Origin: Flavobacteriaceae bacterium
Lineage (GTDB): Bacteria; Bacteroidota; Bacteroidia; Flavobacteriales; Flavobacteriaceae
Length of the DNA stretch: 16,575 bases
Assembly (NCBI GenBank): GCA_030618945.1
Contig: JAUXCI010000021.1
Location: 1-16,575 of the forward strand
Direction of reading: 5' to 3'
The translations under genes and the position numbers were made by a program. The notes under the pieces are model-generated. The model saw only the letters and a list, made by a program, of their open reading frames with translations. It was not told the origin of the DNA and did not search any database. Positions within the stretch are counted from its first letter, which is position 1. Each line of letters opens with the position of its first letter. Below, piece by piece: positions 7,393-14,099 of the stretch.

Positions 7393-8736
7393 TTACATGT
7401 CAATAATTGCAGAACGCTTACCAATCTGGTAATATTCAAAGCCTTGCTTTTCCAAGCGCAAATGAGAATATTGATTTCGCCCGTCAAAAATGACTGGTTC
7501 AACTAGTTTTAATTTTAACTCCTCAAAATCTGGAGAACGAAATTCCTTCCATTCTGTCAATAAGATCAAGGCATTGGCATTACCTAGAGTCTCATATTTT
7601 GAATCAAAATAACTTATGTTGGGTTGATCCTTTAAATAATAGGTTCTGGCCTCTTCCATGGCTTTCGGATCATATGCCTTTATTTTGGCTCCTCTTTTTA
7701 TAAGTTCTTTGGCTACATACATTGAAGGGGCTTCACGCATATCATCAGTACCGGGCTTAAAAGCTAAGCCCCAAAGCGCAAAGGTCATTCCGCTAAGGTC
7801 TTCACCAAATCTATTGATCACCTTATCGGCGATAACTAATTTTTGCCTATCGTTAACAGCTTCAACAGATGATATTAAACTGGCATTATACCCTTTGTCT
7901 TGAGCAATTTTTTGCAGTGCCTTTACGTCTTTCGGAAAACACGATCCTCCATATCCACTTCCCGGATAAATAAAACTATATCCAATACGTGTATCGGAGC
8001 CAATTCCAATTCTGACTTGATTTACATCCGCATCAACCAATTCACAAATATTAGCAACTTCATTCATAAAAGAAATTTTGGTTGCAAGCATGGCATTTGC
8101 AACATACTTGGTCATCTCCGCTGATCGAATGTCCATTTCAATCATTCTGTCATGATTATGTGTAAATGGAGCGTATAAATCTCGCATAACTTCAAAGGCC
8201 ATGTCATTATCCGCACCAATAACAATTCTATCTGGTTTCATAAAATCCTGTATGGCAGCACCTTCCTTTAAGAACTCCGGATTTGAAACCACATGAAATG
8301 CTATGTTTTCATTTCTTATAGCTAACTCCTTAGCAATTGCATTTCTCACCTTGTCACCGGTCCCAACCGGAACGGTTGATTTATCAACAACTATCAAGGG
8401 TTGGTTCATGGTTCTTCCAATCTCAGAAGCCACACTTAAAACATACTGTAAATCCGCCGCGCCATCTTCACCCATTGGAGTCCCAACAGCTATAAACACT
8501 ACTTTTGAGTTTTTTAAACCTTCTTTCAGGTCTGTCCTAAAATGAAGACTGTCATTTTCAACATTCTTTAGAACCATGGCTTCGAGGCCTGGTTCATAAA
8601 TTGGAATGACACCTTTTTTGAGCTTGTCTATTTTCTCTTTATCTATATCAATACAGGTTACATTATTTCCCATTTCTGCGAAACAAGTTCCTGAAACCAA
8701 ACCAACATAACCCGAACCCACTACAGCAATGTTCAT
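7393..8736 (-). CDS. ugd: UDP-glucose 6-dehydrogenase
   Basis: Oxidises UDP-glucose twice with NAD+ to make UDP-glucuronate, a sugar donor for acidic surface polysaccharide. The 447 residues are a typical length. Visible: N-terminal Rossmann motif G-S-G-Y-V-G (7-12) with an acidic strand end (CIDID), a TVPVGTG loop (121-127), the SNPEFLKEG region, catalytic Lys210 and Asn214 (MTKYVANAM), the catalytic Cys266 in G-Y-G-G-S-C-F-P-K-D with Asp270, and the C-terminal domain entry WGLAFKPGTDDMREAPS. Related UDP-mannuronate or UDP-N-acetylglucosamine dehydrogenases share the fold, but the Y-G-G-S-C-F-P-K-D context and overall sequence favour UDP-glucose. It starts 2 bases after the NusG-like gene ends, so the two are probably translationally coupled. 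Confidence 0.95.
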   Translation of the reverse strand: MNIAVVGSGYVGLVSGTCFAEMGNNVTCIDIDKEKIDKLKKGVIPIYEPGLEAMVLKNVENDSLHFRTDLKEGLKNSKVVFIAVGTPMGEDGAADLQYVLSVASEIGRTMNQPLIVVDKSTVPVGTGDKVRNAIAKELAIRNENIAFHVVSNPEFLKEGAAIQDFMKPDRIVIGADNDMAFEVMRDLYAPFTHNHDRMIEMDIRSAEMTKYVANAMLATKISFMNEVANICELVDADVNQVRIGIGSDTRIGYSFIYPGSGYGGSCFPKDVKALQKIAQDKGYNASLISSVEAVNDRQKLVIADKVINRFGEDLSGMTFALWGLAFKPGTDDMREAPSMYVAKELIKRGAKIKAYDPKAMEEARTYYLKDQPNISYFDSKYETLGNANALILLTEWKEFRSPDFEELKLKLVEPVIFDGRNQYSHLRLEKQGFEYYQIGKRSAIIDM

Positions 8737-8738
8737 AT

Positions 8739-9281
8739 TTATACTTTTAAATTTTCCTTCTTATTAATTTTTCTTAAAAAACTCATGGGAATATTTAGGT
8801 TAAAACAACTACCGAGGGCATTAATATTCACAATAACCCTATGGTTTTTACCATCATTCACACAGGTGGCAATCAATCCCATAAATGGACCGTTAATCAC
8901 TTCTACCTCATCTCCACTTGTGATATCAATACAATTGTGCATTTGATGATTTTCACCGTTACCACTTAATATCCTTAAATTTTCAATTTCAATATCTCTT
9001 ATTTTTGCAGGTTTGCCAAGGTGTTTTAACACATTTACGGTTCCCTGAATAGGAAGGGTTTTATAAAGATCCTTCTCTGGCATTCTAACAAAAATATAGG
9101 ACGGAATTAAAGCCACCTCGAGTGTTTTTTTACGATCACTCCATTGTCTTACAGTTTTAATCAAGGGTAAAAAAGCATCAATCTCATGATCAATCATTCT
9201 TTGCAGAACCTTTTTTTCAGATCTTGGTTTGGTAAAAATCGCATACCAATATATTTTTTCTTCAGGCTTACTTAAATTCAT
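8739..9281 (-). CDS. NusG-paralogue transcription antiterminator (UpxY-like)
   Basis: This 180-residue protein has an N-terminal NGN domain (about 10-100: W-Y-A-I-F-T-K-P-R-S-E-K-K, a FLPLIKTVRQWSDRKK stretch, IPSYIFVRM) and a C-terminal KOW domain (about 120-172: SGDEVEVINGPFMGL). It is a specialised NusG relative, not housekeeping NusG, which in this phylum lies beside secE/rplK. In Bacteroides, UpxY proteins are encoded first in capsule operons and let RNA polymerase read through early terminators of their own operon. Here it is also first, ahead of ugd and wza and behind a good promoter. The role is inferred from family and position. No ops-like element was identified in the leader of about 40 bases. 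Confidence 0.9.
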   Translation of the reverse strand: MNLSKPEEKIYWYAIFTKPRSEKKVLQRMIDHEIDAFLPLIKTVRQWSDRKKTLEVALIPSYIFVRMPEKDLYKTLPIQGTVNVLKHLGKPAKIRDIEIENLRILSGNGENHQMHNCIDITSGDEVEVINGPFMGLIATCVNDGKNHRVIVNINALGSCFNLNIPMSFLRKINKKENLKV

Positions 9282-9327
9282 GTGTTTCCAGTATTTTTAT
9301 ATGAATCATGTATTTTGGATAGACTGA

Positions 9328-9356
9328 CAAATATAATATTTAATATATTTACCAAA
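9328..9356 (-). promoter_or_regulatory. Promoter of the UpxY-like/ugd/wza operon
   Basis: On the minus strand a TTTG -33 element (9356-9353) and a TATATTTG -7 element (9335-9328) are separated by 17 bases, within the range reported for flavobacterial promoters. Transcription would start near 9321, giving a leader of about 40 bases. It is the best two-part promoter match in the window. Confidence 0.6.
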
Positions 9357-9409
9357 CAATTAATAATCTAAAACATCAAGCTTTTTAATCCTTCCAAATT
9401 CATATTCAA

Positions 9410-10504
9410 TTGAACAGAATCATTATCTCTGTTACCAATGATTTAACAACCGATCAACGTGTCGCGAAAACTTGTGATTGTTTTAACGAGTTGGGATATG
9501 ATATATTGTTAATTGGTAGAAAGATGCAAAGCAGCTTGAAGTACGAAGATCACTACAAAACTATCAGATTCCGGCTGTTATTCAATACTGGTTTTTTATT
9601 TTATGCTGAATTTAATACACGATTATTTTTCAAACTCCTTTTTTTAAAAAACGATCTGCTATTGGCTAATGATCTTGATACCCTTTTACCTAATTACCTT
9701 ATAAGCAAACTTTTTTTAAAAAAATTGATCTATGATACCCATGAATACTTCACGGAAGTTCCCGAACTGATTGGCAGAAAAAGGACTAGGTCTTTTTGGC
9801 TTTTTATAGAAAAGATGATCTTTCCCAAATTAAAAAATGTTATTACGGTAAATGATAAACTAGCAGAAATATATAGTCAAAAATATCATGTTCCTATAAC
9901 CGTAATAAAAAATGTTCCATTTGATAAGTCTTTTAATGACGTGAGACCCATTAAATTCGGGAACCCAAACCAAAAGGTAATTATATACCAAGGATCTTTA
10001 AATATGGGGAGGGGACTTGAACTGATGATTGACGCCTTGCCCCATTTAAAGAATTGTATACTTGTAATTATAGGAGATGGTTATATGCTTCAGGAATTAA
10101 AGTCGCGGGTAGCTACCTTAGGTTTACAGGAAAAAGTACTTTTTTTAGGCAAAGTACATCCCAAAGACTTATATAATTTTACCAAAAATGCAGATTTGGG
10201 TATAAGTCTGGAAGAAGATTTAGGTTTAAATTACAGGTATGCTCTGCCCAATAAATTATTTGATTATATACAAGCAGGAATTCCGGTTATTGCTTCTGAT
10301 TTGCCTTTATTTAATAAAATGTTGACAAGGTTCAAAGTGGGAGAAATATTAAAAAAAAGAGATTCAAAAAGTTTGTCTTCTCTTATAGAATATGTTATTT
10401 CAAACAAAGTCATCTATATAAAACCACTGAAGGAAGCTTCCAATTTTTACAACTGGAAGAATGAAAAAAAAGTACTCATTGAATTTATCAAATCAATTGA
10501 CTAA
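9410..10504 (+). CDS. Glycosyltransferase, GT4-like (GT-B fold)
   Basis: This 364-residue protein begins directly at a beta strand (IIISVTNDLTTDQRV) typical of GT-B glycosyltransferases in Bacteroidota polysaccharide loci. The N-terminal acceptor half includes LLANDLDTLLPNYL and IYDTHEYFTEVPEL. The C-terminal nucleotide-sugar half begins at I-I-Y-Q-G-S-L (191-197), with R-G-L-E-L-M and then Y-A-L-P-N-K-L-F-D-Y-I-Q-A-G-I-P-V-I-A-S (277-296), the GT4 donor-binding signature. The start codon appears to be TTG: the frame is closed by a stop at 9386 and has no in-frame ATG or GTG before the conserved strand. Acceptor and sugar are unknown. It is divergent from the UpxY-like operon and overlaps the next glycosyltransferase gene. 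I saw no TAnnTTTG element directly upstream. Confidence 0.85.
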   Translation: MNRIIISVTNDLTTDQRVAKTCDCFNELGYDILLIGRKMQSSLKYEDHYKTIRFRLLFNTGFLFYAEFNTRLFFKLLFLKNDLLLANDLDTLLPNYLISKLFLKKLIYDTHEYFTEVPELIGRKRTRSFWLFIEKMIFPKLKNVITVNDKLAEIYSQKYHVPITVIKNVPFDKSFNDVRPIKFGNPNQKVIIYQGSLNMGRGLELMIDALPHLKNCILVIIGDGYMLQELKSRVATLGLQEKVLFLGKVHPKDLYNFTKNADLGISLEEDLGLNYRYALPNKLFDYIQAGIPVIASDLPLFNKMLTRFKVGEILKKRDSKSLSSLIEYVISNKVIYIKPLKEASNFYNWKNEKKVLIEFIKSID

Positions 10505-11612
10505 TAAATTACACATCGTATGCTTTGACGTCCCATTTCCTGCTACTTATGGGGGTGTAATGGATGTGTTTTACAAAATCAGATCGCTATCAGAAAGCGG
10601 TATACAAATATATTTACACGTTTTTCAATATGGTAGGCAAGAACAGATTGAACTCACTAAATATTGTGTAAAAGTAAATTACTACCCAAGGAAAACTACT
10701 TTCGTAAATAACATTGGTTTTTTACCTTATATCGTAAAATCCAGAAGTAACAAAGCCTTGATTAAGAATCTCAAAGCTGAGGAAGCTCCAATATTATTTG
10801 AAGGCCTGCACAGTACACTAGCTTTAAAAAGAAGTGTTTTTGAAGGAAGAAAAACTTTTGTACGAACTCATAATATTGAACACCTATACTATAATCATCT
10901 TGCGAAAACTGAATCCAATATTTTTAAAAAGCTTTTCTTTAAAATGGAAGCTGGGAAATTAAAATATTATGAGCGTATTTTAAAAAGATGCGACCATATT
11001 TTATCCATTTCGAGAAATGAAACGAATTATTTCAAATTAAAATATGGCTGTGGAACTGAGTACTTACCGGCTTTTCACCCTAATGAATCAATCTATCCTT
11101 TAACTAAAAAGGGGTATTTTGCACTTTATCACGGAAACCTGGCACTAGATGACAATTTGAATGCTGCCCTGTATTTAATCGACTGTTTTAAAACTCTTGA
11201 TTATCCTCTTGTCATTGCAGGTCAATGTGAGAACAAAAAATTACACGATCAAATTGATATGTATAAAAATATAAGTTTTATCCATCTAAAAGATGAGCAA
11301 CACCTTTTAGAATTATTCCATCGAGCACATATAAATGTGCTAATTTCTTTTCAACAATCAGGAATTAAACTAAAATTGATCAATGCTCTTTTTCAGGGCA
11401 GGTATACCATCGCCAACTCAAATATTACAGAAGGAACGGGTTTGGAAGAACTATGTCATATAGCAAATGATAAAAATGAAATCAGATCAACTATTTTAAA
11501 ATTAATCGACCTTGATTTTTCAGATGAGGAAATTGCCAAAAGAAAACGAATACTTGTGGATTTCAGTAACAAGAAAAACGCCCAAAAAATTATTGAGCTT
11601 TTAAATTCATAA
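10461..11612 (+). CDS. Glycosyltransferase-like protein (divergent GT-B type)
   Basis: Counted from the ATG at 10461 the protein has 383 residues, overlapping the upstream gene by 44 bases. A TTG at 10497 would instead give a start just before T-N-K-L-H-I-V-C-F-D-V-P-F-P, which is where I expect family members to begin, so it is a real alternative. The N-terminal half has a glycine-rich Y-G-G-V-M-D-V-F-Y-K loop (30-39) and R-T-H-N-I-E-H (135-141). The C-terminal half has YHGNLALDDN (223-232). The usual GT4 donor motif with its glutamate is degenerate: K-L-I-N-A-L-F-Q-G-R (305-314). It probably builds the same glycan as its neighbour (inference from overlap and strand). The donor is unknown. 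Its stop is one base from the convergent ftsE stop. Confidence 0.8.
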   Translation: MKKKYSLNLSNQLTNKLHIVCFDVPFPATYGGVMDVFYKIRSLSESGIQIYLHVFQYGRQEQIELTKYCVKVNYYPRKTTFVNNIGFLPYIVKSRSNKALIKNLKAEEAPILFEGLHSTLALKRSVFEGRKTFVRTHNIEHLYYNHLAKTESNIFKKLFFKMEAGKLKYYERILKRCDHILSISRNETNYFKLKYGCGTEYLPAFHPNESIYPLTKKGYFALYHGNLALDDNLNAALYLIDCFKTLDYPLVIAGQCENKKLHDQIDMYKNISFIHLKDEQHLLELFHRAHINVLISFQQSGIKLKLINALFQGRYTIANSNITEGTGLEELCHIANDKNEIRSTILKLIDLDFSDEEIAKRKRILVDFSNKKNAQKIIELLNS

Positions 11613-11613
11613 T

Positions 11614-12333
11614 CTAAACTACCTCAAAAACCTTATTTCCTTCGCATTTAATTGTTTTATGCGGAAATTTCAAGATGAGTGCATAATCATGGGTCGCCAT
11701 CAATATGGTAATCCCAGTTTTATTAATCTCTTCAAGAACATTCATTATTTCAACTGAGGTTTTGGGGTCGAGGTTTCCTGTTGGCTCATCAGCAAGTATC
11801 ATTTCAGGTTTATTCAAAAGGGCTCTGGCTATGGCTATGCGTTGTTGCTCTCCTCCTGAAAGTTGGTATGGCATTTTGAAACCCTTAGATTTCATATCAA
11901 CTTTGTCCAAAACCTCATTGATTTTAGCTTCCATCTGATTCTTCCCTTTCCAGCCCGTTGCCTTTAAAACAAAGAAAAGATTTTCATAAACCGATCTGTC
12001 ATTGAGCAATTGAAAATCCTGAAATACAATTCCGATTTTTCTCCTTAAAAAAGGTATGTCTTTTTCTTTAAGTTTTCTGAGGTCAAACCCTACAATCTTT
12101 CCCTGGCCATTTTGCAAAGGCAGATCCCCGTATAAGGTCTTCATCAAACTACTTTTACCACTACCTGTTTTACCGATAAGATAATTGAAATCTCCTTGTT
12201 GAATATCAAGATTGGTATCCGAAAGGATAAGGTTCTCTCTTTGAAAAATGGAAGCGTCCTTTAATTGAAGCATATTAATTTTAATTGATGGTTTATTATT
12301 GTTTCTTATCAAAGAAAGAATAATTTCAGCCAT
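11614..12333 (-). CDS. ftsE: Cell-division ABC transporter ATP-binding protein FtsE
   Basis: ATPase of the FtsE/FtsX complex, which acts at the inner face of the septal membrane and controls periplasmic peptidoglycan hydrolases. In the 239-residue chain: Walker A G-K-T-G-S-G-K-S (54-61), Q-loop Gln105, the signature L-S-G-G-E-Q-Q-R (158-165), Walker B with M-I-L-A-D-E-P-T-G (178-186) and H-loop His215. The 'LRKLKEKDIPFLRRKIGIVFQDF' region strongly resembles flavobacterial FtsE. The start is uncertain: Met21 (12273) begins the normal ABC strand 'MLQLKDASIFQ', and the first 20 residues look like an extension. ftsX is not adjacent. LolD-type ATPases are the main alternative. The gene ends one base from the convergent glycosyltransferase gene. 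Confidence 0.88.
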   Translation of the reverse strand: MAEIILSLIRNNNKPSIKINMLQLKDASIFQRENLILSDTNLDIQQGDFNYLIGKTGSGKSSLMKTLYGDLPLQNGQGKIVGFDLRKLKEKDIPFLRRKIGIVFQDFQLLNDRSVYENLFFVLKATGWKGKNQMEAKINEVLDKVDMKSKGFKMPYQLSGGEQQRIAIARALLNKPEMILADEPTGNLDPKTSVEIMNVLEEINKTGITILMATHDYALILKFPHKTIKCEGNKVFEVV

Positions 12334-12352
12334 TGATACAGCTTAGATATGA

Positions 12353-12360
12353 CAAACTTA
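12353..12360 (-). promoter_or_regulatory. Possible -7 promoter element for ftsE
   Basis: The minus strand reads TAAGTTTG, matching TAnnTTTG. A start near 12346 would leave about 12 bases before the ATG at 12333, or about 72 bases before the alternative ATG at 12273. Only a weak CTTT-like -33 sequence is seen about 20 bases upstream. Confidence 0.4.
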
Positions 12361-12369
12361 ATGTTTAAA

Positions 12370-12397
12370 TTTGAAATATTAAAGTTCCTTATATTTG
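12370..12397 (+). promoter_or_regulatory. Plus-strand promoter match far from any gene start
   Basis: TTTG at 12370-12373 and a perfect TATATTTG at 12390-12397 are separated by 16 bases, close to the flavobacterial consensus. Predicted transcription would start near 12404, more than 320 bases before the nearest plus-strand coding start (12727). It could serve a long leader for that gene or a small RNA. Confidence 0.4.
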
Positions 12398-12403
12398 ATT
12401 CAA

Positions 12404-12578
12404 AAAAATGAAGCAGATACCATGTATTCGATCATCATATTGTTGATGGAAGATTACCTCTTTAGTGTTTCAAATAAACAAAAAATGATGACCTATCGAA
12501 ATAGCACAAATATTAGATTCTATTAAATGGATATATATAATGCTATTGATACTGCCTTGATATTAGGCACTTCTTTTT
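12404..12578 (+). ncRNA. Candidate small RNA or structured leader
   Basis: The interval from the predicted transcription start to a terminator-like hairpin is about 175 bases. Inside it, TCGATCATCAT (12428-12438) can pair with 12485-12499 as 11 base pairs around a 4-base bulge. The CATCA part can instead pair locally with TGATG at 12444-12448. It resembles no RNA family I know. In AT-rich DNA such pairing can occur by chance, so this is only a candidate. Confidence 0.2.
12553..12578 (+). terminator. Weak terminator-like hairpin
   Basis: TGCCT (12553-12557) and AGGCA (12565-12569) form a 5-bp stem with a 7-base loop, followed by CTTCTTTTT. The stem is short, so termination would be inefficient if it occurs at all. 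It could end a transcript from the promoter match at 12370-12397. Confidence 0.3.
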
Positions 12579-12726
12579 AGGCGATAAACATTTTAACAAA
12601 TTTTTTAATAATAAAATTGTTATGAATTTGAGAGGAATTGTTAATATTATCGACTGAATCAAAGATTTTGTTGAGTAACGAATTATAACATATGGATTCA
12701 AATAAAGTATAAATATCTATCTGGAA

Positions 12727-13965
12727 ATGATCAAAAATAAATTAAAACCCATATCCCTAATCTTTTATCTGTTTTTTAGTGCCTTTTCTTCCTGTGAGGA
12801 ACCCCTACCCGAGGTCGGTTTGAAGTCAGGGATGTGGAGAGGCGAAATCGTGGCGCAGGAAAACACGATCCCGTTTAATTTTGAAGTGGAAAAAAGTGAA
12901 GGTGCCTATAAAATTAATCTGATAAATGGTGATGAAAAACTGAATATTGATGGGGTTGATATTCTTGGTGATTCCCTGTTTTTTAACATGCATATCTTTG
13001 ATATTAGTATCAAGGCCAAAATATATAAAGACAGTTTGGTTGGTTCTTATACAAAAAACTATGCTGAAAATTATGTGCTCCCTTTTAGGGCTACATTTGG
13101 TAAAATGGGAAGGTTTGATATTATAGATAGTTCTGACAAGTTTGATGGTACTTGGGAAACAGTCTTTAAAGATGAAGGTGGCAAGGAAACGAATGCCATA
13201 GGGATTTTCAAATCAGACGGCAAATTGTTAAAAGGTACTTTTTTAACAAAAACGGGGGATTACAGATTCTTGGATGGATATACAGTTAATGATACGATGT
13301 TCCTTTATACTTTTGATGGGAATCACATTTTTAAGTTTAGGGCGTATATGGAAAATGACACCTTGTTAAAAGGAGAGTATTGGTCGGGTAAAACTGCATA
13401 TAAGACCTTTGTTTCCAGAAAAAATGATGAAGTTGAATTGCCGGATCCCAACTCCCTTACCTATTTAAAAGATGGTTACGATAAAATTGAATTTTCGTTT
13501 CCAGATTTAGATGGGAAGCTAACTACCCTGCAGGATGAAAAATATAAAGATAAAATCGTCATCTTACAAATCTTAGGTACCTGGTGCCCAAATTGCATGG
13601 ATGAAACAAGATTTTTGTCAGACTGGTATAAAAAAAATCAATCGAGTGGCGTTGAAATAATTGGCTTAGCTTATGAGGTAAAACCTGATTTTAACTATGC
13701 TAAAAATCGGGTTCAAACCATGAAGACAAAAATGGACGTCCCTTACAATTTTCTTATCGCAGGGACCTCGTCTACTGAATCAGCGTCTGCTTCTTTACCC
13801 ATGCTCAATAAAGTGATATCATTTCCAACTTCTATTATTATTGATAAAACTGGAAAGGTCAGGCGAATTCACACTGGATTTAATGGTCCGGCCACGGGTA
13901 TATTTTATGAAGAATTTGTTGATGAATTCAACCAATTTATGAAGGCACTTATTGATGAACCTTAA
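12727..13965 (+). CDS. TlpA/ResA-like thioredoxin-fold lipoprotein
   Basis: Predicted envelope thiol-disulfide oxidoreductase of 412 residues. An N-terminal hydrophobic segment ends at Cys23 (S-S-C-E-E-P), a loose lipobox with Phe at -3, so lipidation is likely but not certain. The C-terminal domain (about 253-410) is a TlpA/ResA thioredoxin fold. Its strand V-I-L-Q-I-L-G-T leads into the active site W-C-P-N-C (Cys287, Cys290), and the cis-proline is P367 in S-F-P-T-S-I-I-I-D. Residues about 30-232 are beta-rich and look like two copies of one unit, each with a G-x-W-x-G/E-T start and a 'D-S/T-L-x-G-x-Y' strand. I do not recognise that region with certainty. Partner proteins are not evident nearby. 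Stress or maturation roles would be guesses. Confidence 0.88.
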   Translation: MIKNKLKPISLIFYLFFSAFSSCEEPLPEVGLKSGMWRGEIVAQENTIPFNFEVEKSEGAYKINLINGDEKLNIDGVDILGDSLFFNMHIFDISIKAKIYKDSLVGSYTKNYAENYVLPFRATFGKMGRFDIIDSSDKFDGTWETVFKDEGGKETNAIGIFKSDGKLLKGTFLTKTGDYRFLDGYTVNDTMFLYTFDGNHIFKFRAYMENDTLLKGEYWSGKTAYKTFVSRKNDEVELPDPNSLTYLKDGYDKIEFSFPDLDGKLTTLQDEKYKDKIVILQILGTWCPNCMDETRFLSDWYKKNQSSGVEIIGLAYEVKPDFNYAKNRVQTMKTKMDVPYNFLIAGTSSTESASASLPMLNKVISFPTSIIIDKTGKVRRIHTGFNGPATGIFYEEFVDEFNQFMKALIDEP

Positions 13966-14046
13966 GAATATTTTACGTTTTCCAAGAGACTTTTCAACAA
14001 TCCACCGAACTAATGAACAATTTTGCAATTTATTAAGTATTTGACG

Positions 14047-14075
14047 TTAGCTAAATAATCTAAATACTATTTTTG
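14047..14075 (+). promoter_or_regulatory. Likely promoter of the TPR gene
   Basis: TATTTTTG at 14068-14075 is a full TAnnTTTG match. A TTAG at 14047-14050 lies 17 bases upstream, and a better TTTG at 14040-14043 is at a long spacing of 24. Transcription from about 14082 would leave some 18 bases before the ATG at 14100. Confidence 0.45.
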
Positions 14076-14099
14076 ATCTCATTAAACGGATTCCTTTCA

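Larger units (their letters stand above)
12334..12726. other. 393-bp gap with no convincing gene
   Basis: No convincing open frame is seen on either strand; the longest ATG frame I noticed on the plus strand (12527-12580) encodes 17 residues. The gap holds a possible ftsE promoter (minus, 12353-12360), a plus-strand promoter match far from any start codon (12370-12397), a pair of distant complementary arms (12428-12438 and 12485-12499) and a weak terminator-like hairpin (12553-12578). From about 12580 to 12726 the sequence is very AT-rich, and I see no clear promoter for the downstream lipoprotein gene there. Confidence 0.6.

Noticed and set aside
7658..8545. Plus-strand frames opposite ugd, and one at 11705-11938 opposite ftsE
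   Set aside because: Antisense to strongly conserved coding sequence, with low-complexity translations and no start signals.
9639..9724. Homopolymer T7-A6 and T7-A7 tracts in the first glycosyltransferase gene, and A8 runs near 10350 and 10463, as possible phase-variation sites
   Set aside because: Runs of this length are common in AT-rich coding DNA, the frame is intact and no alternative frame rejoins. Without strain data there is no sign of switching.
12527..12580. Small plus-strand frame of 17 codons in the gap before the TlpA-like gene
   Set aside because: No ribosome binding site, no recognisable sequence, and such short frames are expected by chance. It overlaps the terminator-like hairpin.
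13819..14028. Minus-strand 69-residue frame overlapping the end of the TlpA-like gene
   Set aside because: Mostly antisense to the conserved thioredoxin-domain codons, with no promoter or family match.
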